A stretch of 64,000 nt of DNA from assembly GCA_018292915.2 (NCBI GenBank), contig JACVVK020000221.1, positions 391,001 through 455,000 of the forward strand, in the 5' to 3' direction. Of this stretch, positions 1 through 12,084 are shown piece by piece (positions within the stretch are counted from its first letter, which is position 1; each line of letters opens with the position of its first letter). Below the pieces are notes generated by a model that was not told the origin of the DNA, did no database searches, and saw only the letters and a list, made by a program, of their open reading frames with translations. A program made the translations under genes and the position numbers. The stretch is from Batillaria attramentaria. Its lineage: Eukaryota; Mollusca; Gastropoda; Batillariidae.

Positions 1-289
1 GAGGGCTTCAGACTTGGCATGGACGCGCAACAGAAATAAGGCAGCAGTATTCAGAATTAGCATGGATGCGCAACAGAAATAGGGCAGCAGTATTCAGAAT
101 TAGCATGGATACGCAACAGAAATAAGGCAGCAGTATTCAGAATTAGCATGGATGCGCAACAGAAATAAGGCAGCAGCATTCAGAATTCGCATGGATGCGC
201 AACAGAAATAAAGCAGCAGTATTCAGAATTAGCATGGATGATTTACAGAAGTAAGGTAGCAGTCTTCAGATCCAGCCTGGATGACTTAC
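1..289. repeat. 43-bp minisatellite merging into a chitinase exon end
   Basis: A unit containing GCATGGATGCGCAACAGAAA recurs at 17, 60, 103, 146, 189 and 232 (period 43), and a related unit starts at 276. The last units grade into the chitinase exon donor at 284-310: GTAAGGTAGCAGTCTT at 251-266 matches TTAAGGTAGCGGTCTT at 295-310. The array lies in the intron just downstream (gene sense) of that exon. Confidence 0.85.
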
Positions 290-1081
290 AAGATTAAGGT
301 AGCGGTCTTTTCCCGTTTCCCAGCTCCCCGCATACAAGGGACTATTGTGCCCCGTCACGTCGTCCCACGCCCCATGAAGATCATATGTCATCAGGTTGAT
401 GAAGTCAAACTCCCTGAAAGAAAAAAAAAATACAACGTATACGGTGTGGATACACGGTGGCCAACCAGCAAAGGTGAGTGAGTGAGGTTTTAGGGCTTAA
501 CGCCGCGCAAGCAACGAAGACTAATTCGCAGCTAGCGATTCAGCAAAATTTACATAGGGTATACAGTTTCAGGTTTGGAATGGCGTTGCAAGCTAGCTGT
601 AGTCCTTTGCCAACTGAGTTCAGGAAAACATTTCAGACACCCGTACATGCACTGTGACCATGTGAAGCTCACAATACCCTGAGAGCAGTTGCATCAAACG
701 TGATTTCGCAAATCTGCAATAGTAGTTTATGACCCACTTTGAAATCGCAGGAATGTTATAGGCAGTGTCGATCGTATCCTTCCCAGCAGCCACTGCGGCC
801 GTGAACAGAAGGCGCGGTTTGCCTGTTCTGATGGCTTCTGCTTCGAAAGCCTGACGCATCTCCTGTAGAGTGATAGCAAATAATGATAATAATGGATATT
901 TATATAGCGCTTATACTCTGCGAGCTCTAAACGCTTACAAAGTTAAGAAATATAAGATTAAAATAAAATAAAAAATAAAATGGTATGAAAATAACGCCAG
1001 AGAGAGCAATAAAAGACACAATACCCCCCCCCCCCCCCCCAAAAAAAAAAATAAAATAAAAATAAATAAATAAATAAAAAA

Positions 1082-1143
<62 letters not shown>

Positions 1144-2386
1144 AAAAAAGAAATAAACACCCCCCCCCCCCCCAAAAAAAAAAAAGGAAAAAAAACACAA
1201 AAAAAAACACACACAAAACAAAACAAACAACAACAACATCAAAAAACAACCACCAACAACAACAACCAACAACAACAACAACCAACAACAACAACAACAA
1301 CAAATATTTAATTGATGGAGTCCCTTCCGCGACAAAAGACTCAACAGGAATGCTTCTCTCAGGAACTCGTCAAATCATCATCAGTAGTTGCCAGAAGTGA
1401 CACGAATTACTTGCAGAAATACGTTCTCAGTCTTACTTCATCTCAGTCTCCCTCCTCCCACTGCCGAAATAGTTCTCAGTATTCGGTACCACAGAGGGAG
1501 GGTGTTTGTTTGTGGTGTCTGTATATTCGCGCTAAATTATCTACCTCAGTTTCAAATCTAATGTCAGCACTTGGCCTCGTAGCCGGTTTGATTGATTATA
1601 AGTTCTACAAAATTTAATGTTTTAGGTCAGCATTGAAATTCTGCAATTTCTTGGTCTTGATCCTCCACCACGAAATGAGTCTTCTTGTGCTATTTGTTCA
1701 TGTTACAAGACGATTCATTTCGTGGTGGAGGGTCACCTTTGACATGATTTCAATAATACTCTCCGTTCAAACACAACCACTCTTTACAGAATTTATTGGC
1801 AACCAGAATCTGACGAGTTTTCGGGGAGCCGGGGTGGTCGAATGGTAGAGCATTGGACTTCTAATGGCATTGCTCGGGTCGTGAGTTCGATCCCGGCTGG
1901 GGCCAAATATTTGTGCTGGCTTTTTCATCGTTGCCCCGTCTTTGATATCACCCTATGTGGTGGAAAAGGACGTTAAACCCCCAAACACCCACCCACCCAC
2001 CCTGACGAGTTTTCTATTTCTTTGATGATGTCATGGACATACCCGGACAAGGTCAGTGAAGTGATCCCTGTCCTCGGGTGGACTGCCACGGTTGGCCGGA
2101 TATTCCCAGTCAAGGTCAAGGCCGTCAAAGTTGCGTTGCCTTAGGAACGAGATGCTCTGCTGGATGAAGTCTGCTCGGTTGCTAGGCGACTGGACAATCG
2201 CCGTGAAAGGAGCGGAACCCAGGTTCCAGCCACCAACAGCCAGTAGAGTCTTCACGCTTGGGTTCCGCTGCTTCAGATTCTGGAACCTTTCAAATCTGAA
2301 ACGACATTCAGATTGAAAAATGCATTGTTCGTCATTTCATCTTTACAGCCGATAGTGTTTTTGATTTATTTACTATTTTAAACAGC

Positions 2387-2448
<62 letters not shown>

Positions 2449-2516
2449 CAAACGAACGAACGAAACTTTATTTTACAAGGATAAAAGATTAGGTGCGCAG
2501 ACCTTTTTTAGATCTT

Positions 2517-2551
<35 letters not shown>

Positions 2552-2935
2552 GTTCATGTAGACTTCCTGAATTTTCGGTCTGTGTTCTATTTTATTTTTG
2601 TTTGATTTTAGTTTATTTTAGGGTACCTAGTACCCAGTGCCTAGAACATAGCACATCGTGGGTAAACTCACAGGCCCACACTCCAGTCCGTGCTGTCGTC
2701 GTTCCACTCGAAGGCTGCCAGATGGTTACCGGTCAGCTTGGCGAAGGCGTAGATCATGTGGGTACATAGGCTGGGGTCGATGTTCTCCGGGAAGAACTTG
2801 CCGTCCCCAGGTCTGTACTGGGACCAGTTGGAGTGGTAACACACCACCCGGCCACAGCTGTCTCCTGGAGAACCATTGTGGGTATTGTCAGTCATCTGCG
2901 GTATTTTCTTTATACATCCCCTCAACCTCCCCCCC

Positions 2936-3025
<90 letters not shown>

Positions 3026-3205
3026 CCGAAAAACAAAACAAACAAAAAAAAACAAAAAAAAACAAACAACAAGAACAACCAACCAAACTAACAACAACAA
3101 CAAAACCCAAGCAAACAAAAAACACAAAAACAAAACAAAAACAAAAAACCCAACACACACACAGACACACAGACACACACACACACAGACACACACAGAC
3201 ACACA

Positions 3206-3251
<46 letters not shown>

Positions 3252-3567
3252 AAAACAACAAACAAAACAATAACGACAACAACAACAAAAACACACAACT
3301 GAAAAACAAAAAACAACAACAACGACAAAAAAAACCAACAACCAAGAAACAAACAAACAAATAATAAAAAAAACTCTTGAGATAAGAGGACTGAAGATCA
3401 AAGACGCGTTCGTTGTTTTCGGCCGCTGATTATGCCGCGGGACGCGATTGGCTGAATTCTGGGGGCTCGACCTTTTTGATTAACAGGAGTGGAGTCGTCC
3501 ATTGCTTACCTTCCGTCGGGACCAACTGTGCGATGGCCATCAGGCCAAGCAGTATAAAATGCAACAT
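290..3567 (-). CDS. Secreted GH18 chitinase, N-terminal 251 residues (5 exons, 3' part outside window)
   Basis: Exons read 3567-3510, 2864-2672, 2295-2043, 862-738 and 413-290. All have AG/GT borders and phases join without a break, giving 251 residues. Exon 1 is a signal peptide beginning [14 protein letters not shown]. The mature part starts with the GH18 strand [14 protein letters not shown], followed by [11 protein letters not shown], the SxGG-like segment LLAVGGWN, and the catalytic box DGLDLDWEY (residues 141-149; E148 is the expected acid/base in DxxDxDxE). The fifth exon carries MTYDLHGAW (218-226), the conserved substrate-site loop. By family knowledge this is an extracellular endo-chitinase or chitinase-like protein hydrolysing beta-1,4-GlcNAc polymers; the catalytic residues suggest an active enzyme. 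The rest of the barrel and any chitin-binding domain would lie left of position 290. Paralogue identity (CHIA, CHIT1 or a molluscan type) cannot be fixed from this part. Confidence 0.93.
1020..1310. repeat. Poly-C, (CA)n and CAA-rich low-complexity tract
   Basis: The chitinase intron holds a poly-C run, A-rich sequence, a (CA)n run at about 1083-1138, a second C/A run and then CAA/CAACAA repeats. Long open frames made of Val/Cys or Gly/Phe here are translations of the microsatellite, not genes. Confidence 0.9.
1823..2001 (+). mobile_element. tRNA-derived SINE, family A, full length with 13-bp TSD
   Basis: The head GGAGCCGGGGTGGTCGAATG is tRNA-like (Leu/Ser-type A box) with B box GAGTTCGATCCCGG. 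A body containing GGGGCCAAATATTTGTGCTG and GATATCACC..TGTGGTGGAAAAGGACGTTAAA follows, then a (CCCA)n-like tail. Perfect target-site duplication CTGACGAGTTTTC at 1810-1822 and 2002-2014. It sits about 40 bp from a chitinase splice donor. Confidence 0.92.
2391..2480 (-). repeat. (GA)n followed by a LINE-like 3' tail
   Basis: (GA)n at about 2391-2442, then GAACGAACAAACGAACGAAC and ACTTTATTTTACAAGG. Read on the minus strand this is AATAAAGT followed by (CGTT)n, the usual form of a short non-LTR retrotransposon 3' end. A second (GA)n is at 2520-2549. Confidence 0.55.
2936..3370. repeat. Long (CA)n and CAA-rich tract in chitinase intron 1
   Basis: (CA)n covers about 2939-3020 and 3150-3250 with interspersed A-rich and CAA-rich sequence. 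It lies between the signal-peptide exon (3510) and exon 2 (2864), just upstream of the exon 2 acceptor in gene sense. Confidence 0.95.
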
Positions 3568-4589
3568 CTGAAACAGTCATCAGTAACGCTTAATGTTCAC
3601 TGTTGTGCTGCCACTAAGACATTCCAGCGGAACCTCACAGTTCTATTTTTTTAATTTTTTTTTAGTTCTTTTTCCCCAACCCACAATAAAAGGCGCCGTG
3701 AGCATGCTACTGCATGCAAGCTATTGCTGCGTCCGACGGAGGTGGAAAACGAGTATCATTTTCTGTTCTATTGTAAAGCTTATAACCACATCAGACCAAG
3801 AATGACAATGTTTACTCGGAAGATGTAAGATTTAGTCAAGTCATGTCATGTAAAAATGAAAAGTACAATACGACAGCTGGCGTGGTTTCTATTGAAAAGT
3901 TTCCGGATTAGAAGAACAGCAAATTTTCAACAATAAATGTTTACATGTGTTGTTCCCTCCAGGTCAGTTGGTGGGCTTGGTGTAGTAGTCAGCTTCCTGA
4001 GCCTTCTGTGCTTAATTTACGTGTTATAGGTTGTTTTTTTTTTGTTTGGTTTTTTGTTTTTTTATGAAAATGGGTCTTTTTCTCGCATGGTTTCTCGCAC
4101 TGTTTTGATGAAGTGTTCAATTTATTCATTTTTGTATCATTTCATCCATGTATGTACATGCACAACAACTTGTGAGGCGTGTTGATATGGGCCATGGCCT
4201 AAACAACAATAAACTAATATGTCTGAGTCTGAGTCTGTCTATAAAATTAATGGCCAATTATCGACATCATTATCAGCTGGGGGGAGGGGGGGGGGGCAGG
4301 GTACAACACGTCGCATAGTATCGAGTCATGTCAGAGTACAGTGACAAGTGAAAACTACCAACGTTATGGGACAGTGACCGTTTCTCTGAGCCGTAACGTA
4401 GAGACACGACGCTTATCTCCTGGATTTGCTTTTTTTTTTTTTTTTTTTTGTTCCTCACATAAAAAACAAGTTGTACTCAGTGTGCGCGCAGAGTATGTTC
4501 TTGTATGGCTGATAGTGTAACTGAGACATTGACTATCGACAGTAACGCACCGGATATGCAGTAATGTTTCGTCAATGCCCGCGATTGTG

Positions 4590-4646
4590 TGTTTATGCGT
4601 GCGTGCTTGCGCGCGCGCGTGTGTGTGTGTGTGTGCGCATGCACGT

Positions 4647-4681
<35 letters not shown>

Positions 4682-4772
4682 CGTGCGTGCACGCATGTGT
4701 GTGCGTGCGCTCGCGTGTGCGTGCGCGTTTGCATGTGTGTGGCTGAGTGCGCTCCTGCGTGCGTGCGTGTGT
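4590..4772. repeat. GT/GC-rich microsatellite
   Basis: A mixed (TG)n, (GCGT)n and (CG)n tract. The Cys/Val/Arg-rich reading frames on both strands here reflect this composition. Confidence 0.9.
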
Positions 4773-6073
4773 GTATTTCCCTCAGCGGTTCGCAGTCTAC
4801 CTTTCCCGGCTGTGCTCAGTCGCAGTAAGGTTCATGAGCGACCGGCCAGCGGGCACAGGATATCTCAGTCATAGTCACTGATTCATAACACTTTTCTACG
4901 GCTTCGCTGATTTTTCAACGGGCATAGGTTCTCCTCCTCACTCTCTGCTGTTCGACATTTTATTTTGCCTGTCCCAGTTTCCGCCCGGTGTTCTCCCGTC
5001 TGTCAGTCGGCTGTTGTTGTTGTTGTGTTTTTCTGTTGTTGTTGTTGTTTTTAATCGTTTTGTCCATTCGGTCGGTTTTTAGTCAGTCATCGTCAGGAAC
5101 TATGCTATGCCTTTACCTATCATTTTGTTCTTTGCTGTGAACTGTTTGATCCAGTGACCATTCTTCCAATACAAGCACAAGTTCTCTCCCTTGCAGCGCC
5201 CATTTACTTTTGTACCCTTTGGGTAGTACTTTAGTACTTAGGGTAGTGCTTCTGTCACCACTTGCGAATTGTTCATGTCACTACCCTTTTAGCCCATCAC
5301 CCCCGAAGTCAGCCACCGTTCAACTCACCTTGCCAACTCAGTGGTGTCCGTATGTACGAGGTCTATAACGCGCTTGGTTGGCCTACTATGTACAGACTCC
5401 ACGAGCAAATGGAAAGATTAGTGAAGGCCACCTGTCCTTTTGTCTAAAAATGCACACCGCAGGCCGAGGGAGACCAAGCAGAGATAAGATACAACTCTGA
5501 CTTATCTTTTGTTTAGGTCGCAGTTTGATGTTCTTCAGTTAAAAAAAGACACCCCCCCCAAAAAAAACAAACAAAAAAAAAAACAAACAAACAAACAAAA
5601 AAACAACAAAAACGAACAAACAACAACAACGCTGATCATATACGCGTACATGAAAAACAAAACTGAAAAGCAATTCCCGTACATGAAAAACAAAATTGAA
5701 AAGCAATTCACATTGCGGGCCTAATGTATTATGGTAGGCATGATATAGATATGCTACTCTTTCTGGTAAGACAGTTATTTAGTGCTTAACGAAGCGCAAG
5801 GAACAAAGACTATTTCGCGGCTACTGGTAAGGTAGAGTCAAAGTTATCTTTGGAGGCCATGAAGTATACATGTACTTCAGTCAGCCTGTGACTCCGTGAT
5901 AACGCTTGCTACGTTGCAAGTCGATCAGTTCACTGGCCAGGCGGCACTGACTTCACTGAGTGGAGAGACTGAACTGACGTATCGTCATCAATATCAATAT
6001 GTCACCACGGTCACGGTGTGCGTCCGGCCAGCCGTATCCGGCTAAACCGCCGAACCCTGATGTCGGTGAAGAC

Positions 6074-6362
6074 AAGGGCCCGTATGTAAAACTCGAGGTT
6101 AATTTAACCCACGGCTACGGGCTTAAACCAGACTAGGACTGACAAAAGAAACCCCGAAACAAAATGAAAAAAAAAAAAAAAAAAAAGGAAGCGAAGAAAG
6201 AAAGACAAGAATCCTTCTATAACGGCATAGGCACCTTGCTGGAATGGACCCGCTTCCTGATTAAAAAAAAAAAAATTACCCTAGAGCTAGTTTAGTTCAA
6301 GTTCGAGGTTACACTCTAACCCGGGCTAAACATCCTAACCCCGACTTTTACATGTGGGCCCA
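6074..6362 (-). mobile_element. MITE family C, copy 1
   Basis: About 290 bp bounded by inverted ends. The left end reads AGGGCCCGTATGTAAAACTC and the right end is its approximate reverse complement (GACTTTTACATGTGGGCCC). Internal marks are GGAATGGACCCGCTTCCTG and CCTAGAGCTAGTTTAG. Copies 2 and 3 are at 26985-27334 and 56691-56963 in the opposite orientation. Confidence 0.75.
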
Positions 6363-6426
6363 GGCTGATTCCAAGTTATCGCGCGCGCGTACACACACAC
6401 TCTTCTCATATATATATATATATATA

Positions 6427-6500
6427 TGGGGGGGGGGGGGATTGTTTGGGTGTTTCACGTCCTTTTCCACCACATACGGGTGATATCAAAGACGGGGCAG
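6427..6500 (-). mobile_element. SINE family A, 3' fragment
   Basis: GTTTCACGTCCTTTTCCACC ACATACGGGTGATATCAAAG-type sequence is the reverse complement of the SINE A 3' body. The tRNA-like head is missing; a (GA)n run follows at 6497. Confidence 0.85.
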
Positions 6501-7394
6501 AGAGAGAGAGAGAGAGAGAGAACTGCCAATTTGTAACAACACAAAGAAGCCGATTTTGTTGATTGAAGCCTGTGCGTGTATGCACGTGTGCCTTACTTTT
6601 TCTTCAGCTAAAGTTTAAAGGTCTAATTTAGTTCACAGCCATTTCTGTCTTGCGTGTGTAGTGTCTATCGTCAAGGGCGCGTTTCACGTATGCCATCCTT
6701 GACTGGAGATAGTCTATGATCTCTACATTTTCGTTTTGCAAACAAGACACTTAACCTACAGGAAATAAACTATCAGTTTGAAACCGCGCCGTCAAGATAA
6801 GAGTTTCAAAGGCCAGTCCAAAAAAAAATTGCAACAAGCTGAAAGCATTTTTATTGGCTTATATTAATGTTCGTTTGTGTAGCAGACGACACCCAAAGGG
6901 TGCAACCATATTGCAAGGAGTGAGACTTGTCCAACAAGGAACAGGAAAATTGAGTCCTGGGGGGGGGGGGGGGGGTAGCAATTAGCGGAGTAGTAATGCC
7001 AAAGACCCACGCTAAGTTCCAGATCACTCCTTGGTTTTCCCGCTAGCAGCAACGCTCAAACTTTGTCCAGGATTTCTCTTACCCACTTCCCACCACGTTC
7101 TCCAGCATTTGTTCTGTTCTCGAGCGGTCAGCTCCCACACAAGCTGCCGCGTACACAGATATGGTCAACAATTTTTCACATTGTTAAGCGGTCTTGGTCC
7201 TGGAGGTAACATAAACATTATCAGGGATTTTGATTTGGCAATTTAATCACATCAGTGTTTCCCGTTTATTTCGGCGCTTTATGAACCAGCCTGCCAATTT
7301 TCTCTCTAAATTTGGTGTTTGCGTTCGGCACAAAAGAAACACTGATTTGCATGATCTATGAGAAAAATGTAACTAGAGAGGCTAAAGCCTCCAT

Positions 7395-8461
7395 GGCTCC
7401 CTTGTGACACAGGTCAAGGTCATTCACAAGAGTATGTTTGTAAAGCTCTTATCACTATCCATTATCATGCCAAGTAAAGTGTCTCTGGCGCTCTGAGTTC
7501 ATGGCAATATTACAATTTTCCCCGAAACAGTTTGTATGACCAAAGGTCAAGGTCATTCAAATGAGATCTCATCCATGTCTATCATTATGCCAAGTTTGAT
7601 GCCTCTAGTATTTGCAGTTCCTCCGAAAACAGTAATGTTAAAATTCACAACAGACAGCTTTAATGACCTTGACCTTCAGTCAAGGTCATTCAGAAAGGTA
7701 GGTCTCATTGCTGTCTATCATCATGCCTCGTTTGGTGCCTCTACTGTTTGTTTTTTTGGAGAAAATGCCAAGGTTAAAGTTTCTCAAAAAAACGCTTGCA
7801 TGACCTTGACTAAAAATCACTGAACACAGGTATGTCTGTAAAGGTGCTGCTAATGTCAGTCATCGCACATATAGTTTGATGCTTGTGATTCTTCTGGATT
7901 CTGAGAAAATGAAAATGAAAATTTTCCCAACAGACTGTTTTAATGACCTTGACCTTGAGTCAAGGTCATTTAAGGTGGTATATGTGCATAGGTCTTATTA
8001 CTGTCTATCAGCATGCCAGGTTTGGCGCCTCTGCTGTTTGTTGTTTCTGAGAAAATGCCAATGTTAAGGTTTCACAAAAATAGCTTGTACGACCTTCACC
8101 TTGACACAAGGCCACTGACTACATGTATATCTGTAAAGTTCTTATCAACGTCTATCATCATGCAAAGTTTAAAACCTCTGGTGTTTGTAGATTACGAGAA
8201 AATGCCAATGTAAAATTTTCAAACAGAGAGCTTTAGTGACCTTGACCTTGAGTCAAGGTCATTCAAAATGATATGTTTTGAAAGGTCTTGTGGTTGTCTA
8301 TCAGCATGCCAAGTTTGGTGCCTCTGCTGTTTGTAGATTCTGAGAAAATGACAATGTTAAAGTTTTCTGGACACACACACACACACACAGACAGACAGAC
8401 AGACAGACAGACAGACGATGGAGGGTTAATACATAGACTCCCATTGTTACACAAGGGAGCC
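7395..8461. mobile_element. TIR-bounded satellite element rich in AGGTCA half-sites
   Basis: A 12-bp inverted repeat GGCTCCCTTGTG lies at 7395-7406 and as CACAAGGGAGCC at 8450-8461. Between them are about seven degenerate monomers of roughly 140-147 bp. Each has a segment on the theme TGACCTTGACCTT..TCAAGGTCA followed by TGTCTATCATCATGCC-like and CTGAGAAAATGCCAATGTTA-like sequence. The best palindromic copies begin at 7664, 7944 and 8237. A short (CA)n and (GACA)n run lies near the right end. No coding capacity is visible, so it looks like a non-autonomous DNA element with internal tandem repeats. Confidence 0.7.
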
Positions 8462-8541
8462 AAAAATGACTCTCGCGTATAAGTTTTTGTGATGTTCTTA
8501 ACTTCAATGAACAACTGAATAGCGCAGGTGTGCACATAAAT

Positions 8542-8572
<31 letters not shown>

Positions 8573-8828
8573 GCATATACCCAAACACATTTTAAAAATG
8601 CATTTATTGGTAAGAAAGCAAAGTAAAAATTGTGCTACTAATGTACATATTTATGTTATGTATAACACGTCACGTTTCAGACGTAAAACATGTAAAAAAA
8701 AATTATAATAAAAAATCCACGCACCCGAAAAGTCTTCCCGTATTGCCGTCGCAGTTTTGGACAACAAAAAGTAAAACACAACAATAATACATATGCAGTG
8801 ATCATGCTATATAAAGCTGACCCTAAGG

Positions 8829-9000
8829 GTGGGGGGTGGGTGTTTGGGAGTTTAACGCCCTTTTCCACCACATACGGGTGATATCAAAGACGGGGCAACG
8901 ATGAAAAAGCCAGCACAAATATTTGGCCCCAGCCGGGATACGAACTAACGACCCGAGCATTAAAAGTCCAACGCTCTACCACTCGGCCACCTCGGCTCCC
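8829..9000 (-). mobile_element. tRNA-derived SINE, family A
   Basis: A full-length minus-strand copy. It runs from the GGTGGGTGTTTGGGAGTTTA tail at the left to the tRNA-like head (reverse complement GGAGCCGAGGTGGCCGAGTG) at the right. Imperfect flanking duplications (GACCCTAAGGG and GACCTTTAAGGG). Confidence 0.9.
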
Positions 9001-9204
9001 CACCGACCTTTAAGGGAATACTTTCAAAGTCATGAGTACTGAAAAGCCGCAAACCAGTTTCTTAACTTTCCCTTGTTGAGTTATCTCCCGGGCAATTATT
9101 ATTACGTATCATTAAGATATGTCATTTCATGCGTACAGGTGCTCTCAAAAGCACGGGTGTTCCAAAAGAAATGTTGTCGCCTATGCAACCTACCAATCTT
9201 GGAA

Positions 9205-9605
9205 TATGTTGGTCTAGCGGTTAAGAGACTTGTCACCAATGCGAGAGGTCAGGGCTTCGAGTCCCACTCGGGGCAAAGAATTTTTCCTTCTCGTATGTGG
9301 CACCGTTCATTCGGGCCGACCGTCGGGGATTCTCTCCGGGTACTCCGGCTTCCTCCCCCTCTGCTTTGGAAATGTTCAGCCCACCAAATCTGAAAAATAA
9401 ATGCAAATCTAAATTCCGAAATTTAAATAGCTGAGCTGACCCTTCCCACCACGTGATTGTAATGTGTCCATGTCCAGTGTGTGAGAGAATGCGTGTGATT
9501 CACGTGAGCGTGCGTGTTGGGTTCAGTTCGCGGCGCTTTGAGCCGATTCATGAAACTGGGTGAAGCGCCTATACAATACTCATCATTATGAGCATTAGTA
9601 TTATT
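9205..9605 (+). mobile_element. tRNA-derived SINE, family B
   Basis: The head GGTCTAGCGGTTAAGAGACT with B box GGCTTCGAGTCCC is followed by a body with TTTTTCCTTCTCGTATGTGG and TCCGGGTACTCCGGCTTCC. The 3' part has GAGCTGACCCTTCCCACCAC, TTCAGTTCGCGGCGCTTTGA and GCGCCTATACAATACTCATC, ending in an AT-rich tail. Related copies are at 36017, 39850, 46349, 47292 and 48515-48866. Confidence 0.88.
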
Positions 9606-10453
9606 TTAACTATGGCATCACCACCACCAACAGACTATTCAATGGTCTAAACATTTACTTTTGGAAGTATCTGACCCGCTAAGCACAAATCCCACTCTTA
9701 AAACTCTGAAAGAGGCACCAGTGTATTGCATTTAGAGCTCTACTACCCTAAAGATAACAAACAAACCTTAAATATCATTAAGGAACAAATACGTCTCATG
9801 GCAAAGGCGAAACATTGTTTTGTTGAAACATACACGATAATACCGGTACTTCTGGCAGGCTGGTCTTTTCCTGAACGGCTCTGCATTGGCAAGTTATCTG
9901 ATTATTGAATCAAGGAACACGTTTCATACATTTACCATGTAACTCTGCATGCACTTGTGTCGACGAACAAACTTTCGAAAAATGGTTGTTCCTATGCAAG
10001 AGGAATGACATTCTTGGAATTGTAAGTTATTGCCAATATCTACTGCAAGGAAGATCTAAACATAAGAATAACAACAATAAAAAGATGAAAAGAAGAGATT
10101 TGTTTTCTAAAGTGAAAAAAACAACAAACAAACAAATGCAATTTGCATTTCCCTGTATAATTACATGTGGCATATCTTCAGATCTGGCAAAAGTTTGTAC
10201 ACAAACTGTATCAAACGTCTCTTTGTTAAACAGTGACACTTTAAATTCTAGTGTCAGTAAATTTAAACAAAGTTGAGGTAAAGAAAATTAGATTAAAAAA
10301 AGAAGAAAAAAGCAAAACCTGAACAACTGTTGAGAAAATACTAATGTTGTTATACAGGTTTAAAACAATGCACAAATGTAAAACACATTTTTGACAAAAT
10401 GCTTGTACATGTAGCATACTAGGTTAAGTAGTGCCGAAGGAATGAATGAAAGA

Positions 10454-10862
10454 GGAACAAACAAAATGGAACCTTGAAAAATGAAACAGGAATGGTAGGA
10501 TCTGCAAAGTGTGAAAGGTAAAAACACCAAAAAGATCCTAAAATTCTCTAAACGAAGGAACAAACAAAATGGAACCTTGAAAAATGAAATAGGAATGGTA
10601 GGACCTGCAAAGTGTGAAAGGTAAAAACACCAAAAAGATCCTAAAATTCTCTAAACGAAGGAACAAACAAAATGGAACCTTGAAAAATGAAACAGGAATG
10701 GTAGGATCTGCAAAGTGTGAAAGGTAAAAACGCCAAAAAGATCCTAAAATTCTCTAAACGGAAGAACAAACAAAATGGGACCTTGAAAAATGAAACAGGA
10801 ATGGTACGATCTGCAATCTGTAAAAGGTAAAAAATAAAAAAGATCCTAAAATTCTCTGACAG
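10454..10862. repeat. 103-bp tandem repeat, about four copies
   Basis: GGAACAAACAAAATGGAACC begins units at 10454, 10557, 10660 and (variant) 10763. The last unit is diverged and loses the pattern near 10862. Each unit contains AGGAATGGTAGGATCTGCAA and AAGATCCTAAAATTCTCT. No coding meaning was found. Confidence 0.92.
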
Positions 10863-11049
10863 GAAAATCAAACGGGTGTTAACATCAATAAAAGGCAAAT
10901 ACAACCTTCTCATATTATTATGGTAAAAATTTGTTGCCGACTTTTTTTTTTCAATCCTGAGTCATGGAAACACCAAAAACATATATATACAGTTGTACTT
11001 ACTCAATCCATAGTGAAAACTGGAATTCGAAAATACATGTACAATTCAA

Positions 11050-11500
11050 CCCCACTGCAGGCGTAAGGACACAAATTGACCGTGGGGTCATGTGCAGTGT
11101 TAATCTGGGGAACCCAGTTTGATGTCTACGCTGGTTTATAATGATTTTTGTTGTCATGAAAAAGCCTGATTTTTGTACTTTGTAGCGCAAGGTGCATGCC
11201 AGGAGGCAAGCTGTCAGTGAAGCTGGGACTTTTTGCGCTGGAGAGCAGCCACAGCGATGCCAGCGTATTTGGACCAAGTGGCTTTCTGGTCTAAACAGAA
11301 GGTAGAATAGCATTACTCCAGTGAGGCCTGAGCGGAAAGGAGACATTCAATTTTTTTTAAAACTCTTGTCAGGCGCGTGCCCTTGAATGGTCTGTGCATG
11401 ATTATTTTTGTTTCCAGATTGAAGCATTTTTAGGGCTGACTATGATGTCTGAGGCTAATAGAGAATATATGTACAGGCAATTTGAGATCTCGTGCAATTG
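11050..11500 (+). mobile_element. Unclassified interspersed repeat, copy 1
   Basis: Shares long stretches with 54475-54960 in the same orientation: GTAAGGACACAAA, TGATTTTTGTTGTCA, CAAGGTGCATGCCAGG, AGCTGGGACTTTTTGCGC, GGCTTTCTGGTCTAAACAG, ACCTGAGCGGAAAGGAG and TGCCCTTGA.TGGTCTGTGCATG. The two copies differ by small indels. No terminal repeats were identified and no protein recognised. Confidence 0.75.
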
Positions 11501-11596
11501 TGTCCTTTGGCCTGCATGAGAGGAAAAACAAAAGCACACACACACAAAAATGCGTGTTCACATCAAAATTGCAAGCAATTCATATAAAGTAGCGAC

Positions 11597-12084
11597 ATGC
11601 CTACTTGTGCGTATGCAGTTAATACTGAACTTGATGCAGCACTATTATTATTAACAAAATTTATTGCTATTAATCAGAGTGAAGACAATAAGGTGCACAT
11701 CTGGTCAAGTGTTGAAGGAGGCAAAGACATTTTGCATGACAAGCAAAGCTTTTCTATTGAAGCATTACTGGAGGCTTTCTCAAGACAGTGACGAGGCAGA
11801 GTAGAGGATATATATCATACAGTTTATGTTATCATTGGCAATACATCATCTTTCCCTTATGGCACCTAGATATTCTGTTTCATGCTAACAGGAAAATTGT
11901 GGCACATGAGGACAAGGTAGAGCCTGTACTGAACAATGCCATTACTGTGAAAAATCAACAAGTGCAACACATCTTTTGGGGCAAACAGGGGCCACAAGGA
12001 GGTTGTACTTGTGGTAGATGCCTAGTATGCCTTTGGTCAGTCAACTATGGTCTGTCAAAGAAAGAAACAACAACAACAAAATGA
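11597..12084 (+). other. Two short unassigned reading frames, possibly an eroded transposon ORF
   Basis: Frames at 11597-11791 and 11788-12084 have non-repetitive amino-acid composition; the second includes a Cys-rich piece GGCTCGRCLVC. They follow directly after a repeat shared with 54.5 kb. I recognise no family. They could be remains of a transposon coding region or chance frames. Confidence 0.2.

Noticed and set aside
927..1344. Several Cys/Val/Gly-rich reading frames
   Set aside because: They translate poly-C, (CA)n and CAA repeats. The same applies to frames at 2658-3400, 4364-4874, 41387-41850, 42041-42433, 54018-54466, 59181-59882 and 59890-60500.
1823..2001. tRNA genes at the heads of SINE A, B and third-family copies
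   Set aside because: A and B boxes are present, but the cloverleaf is not completed and each head is fused to a repeated SINE body with TSDs.
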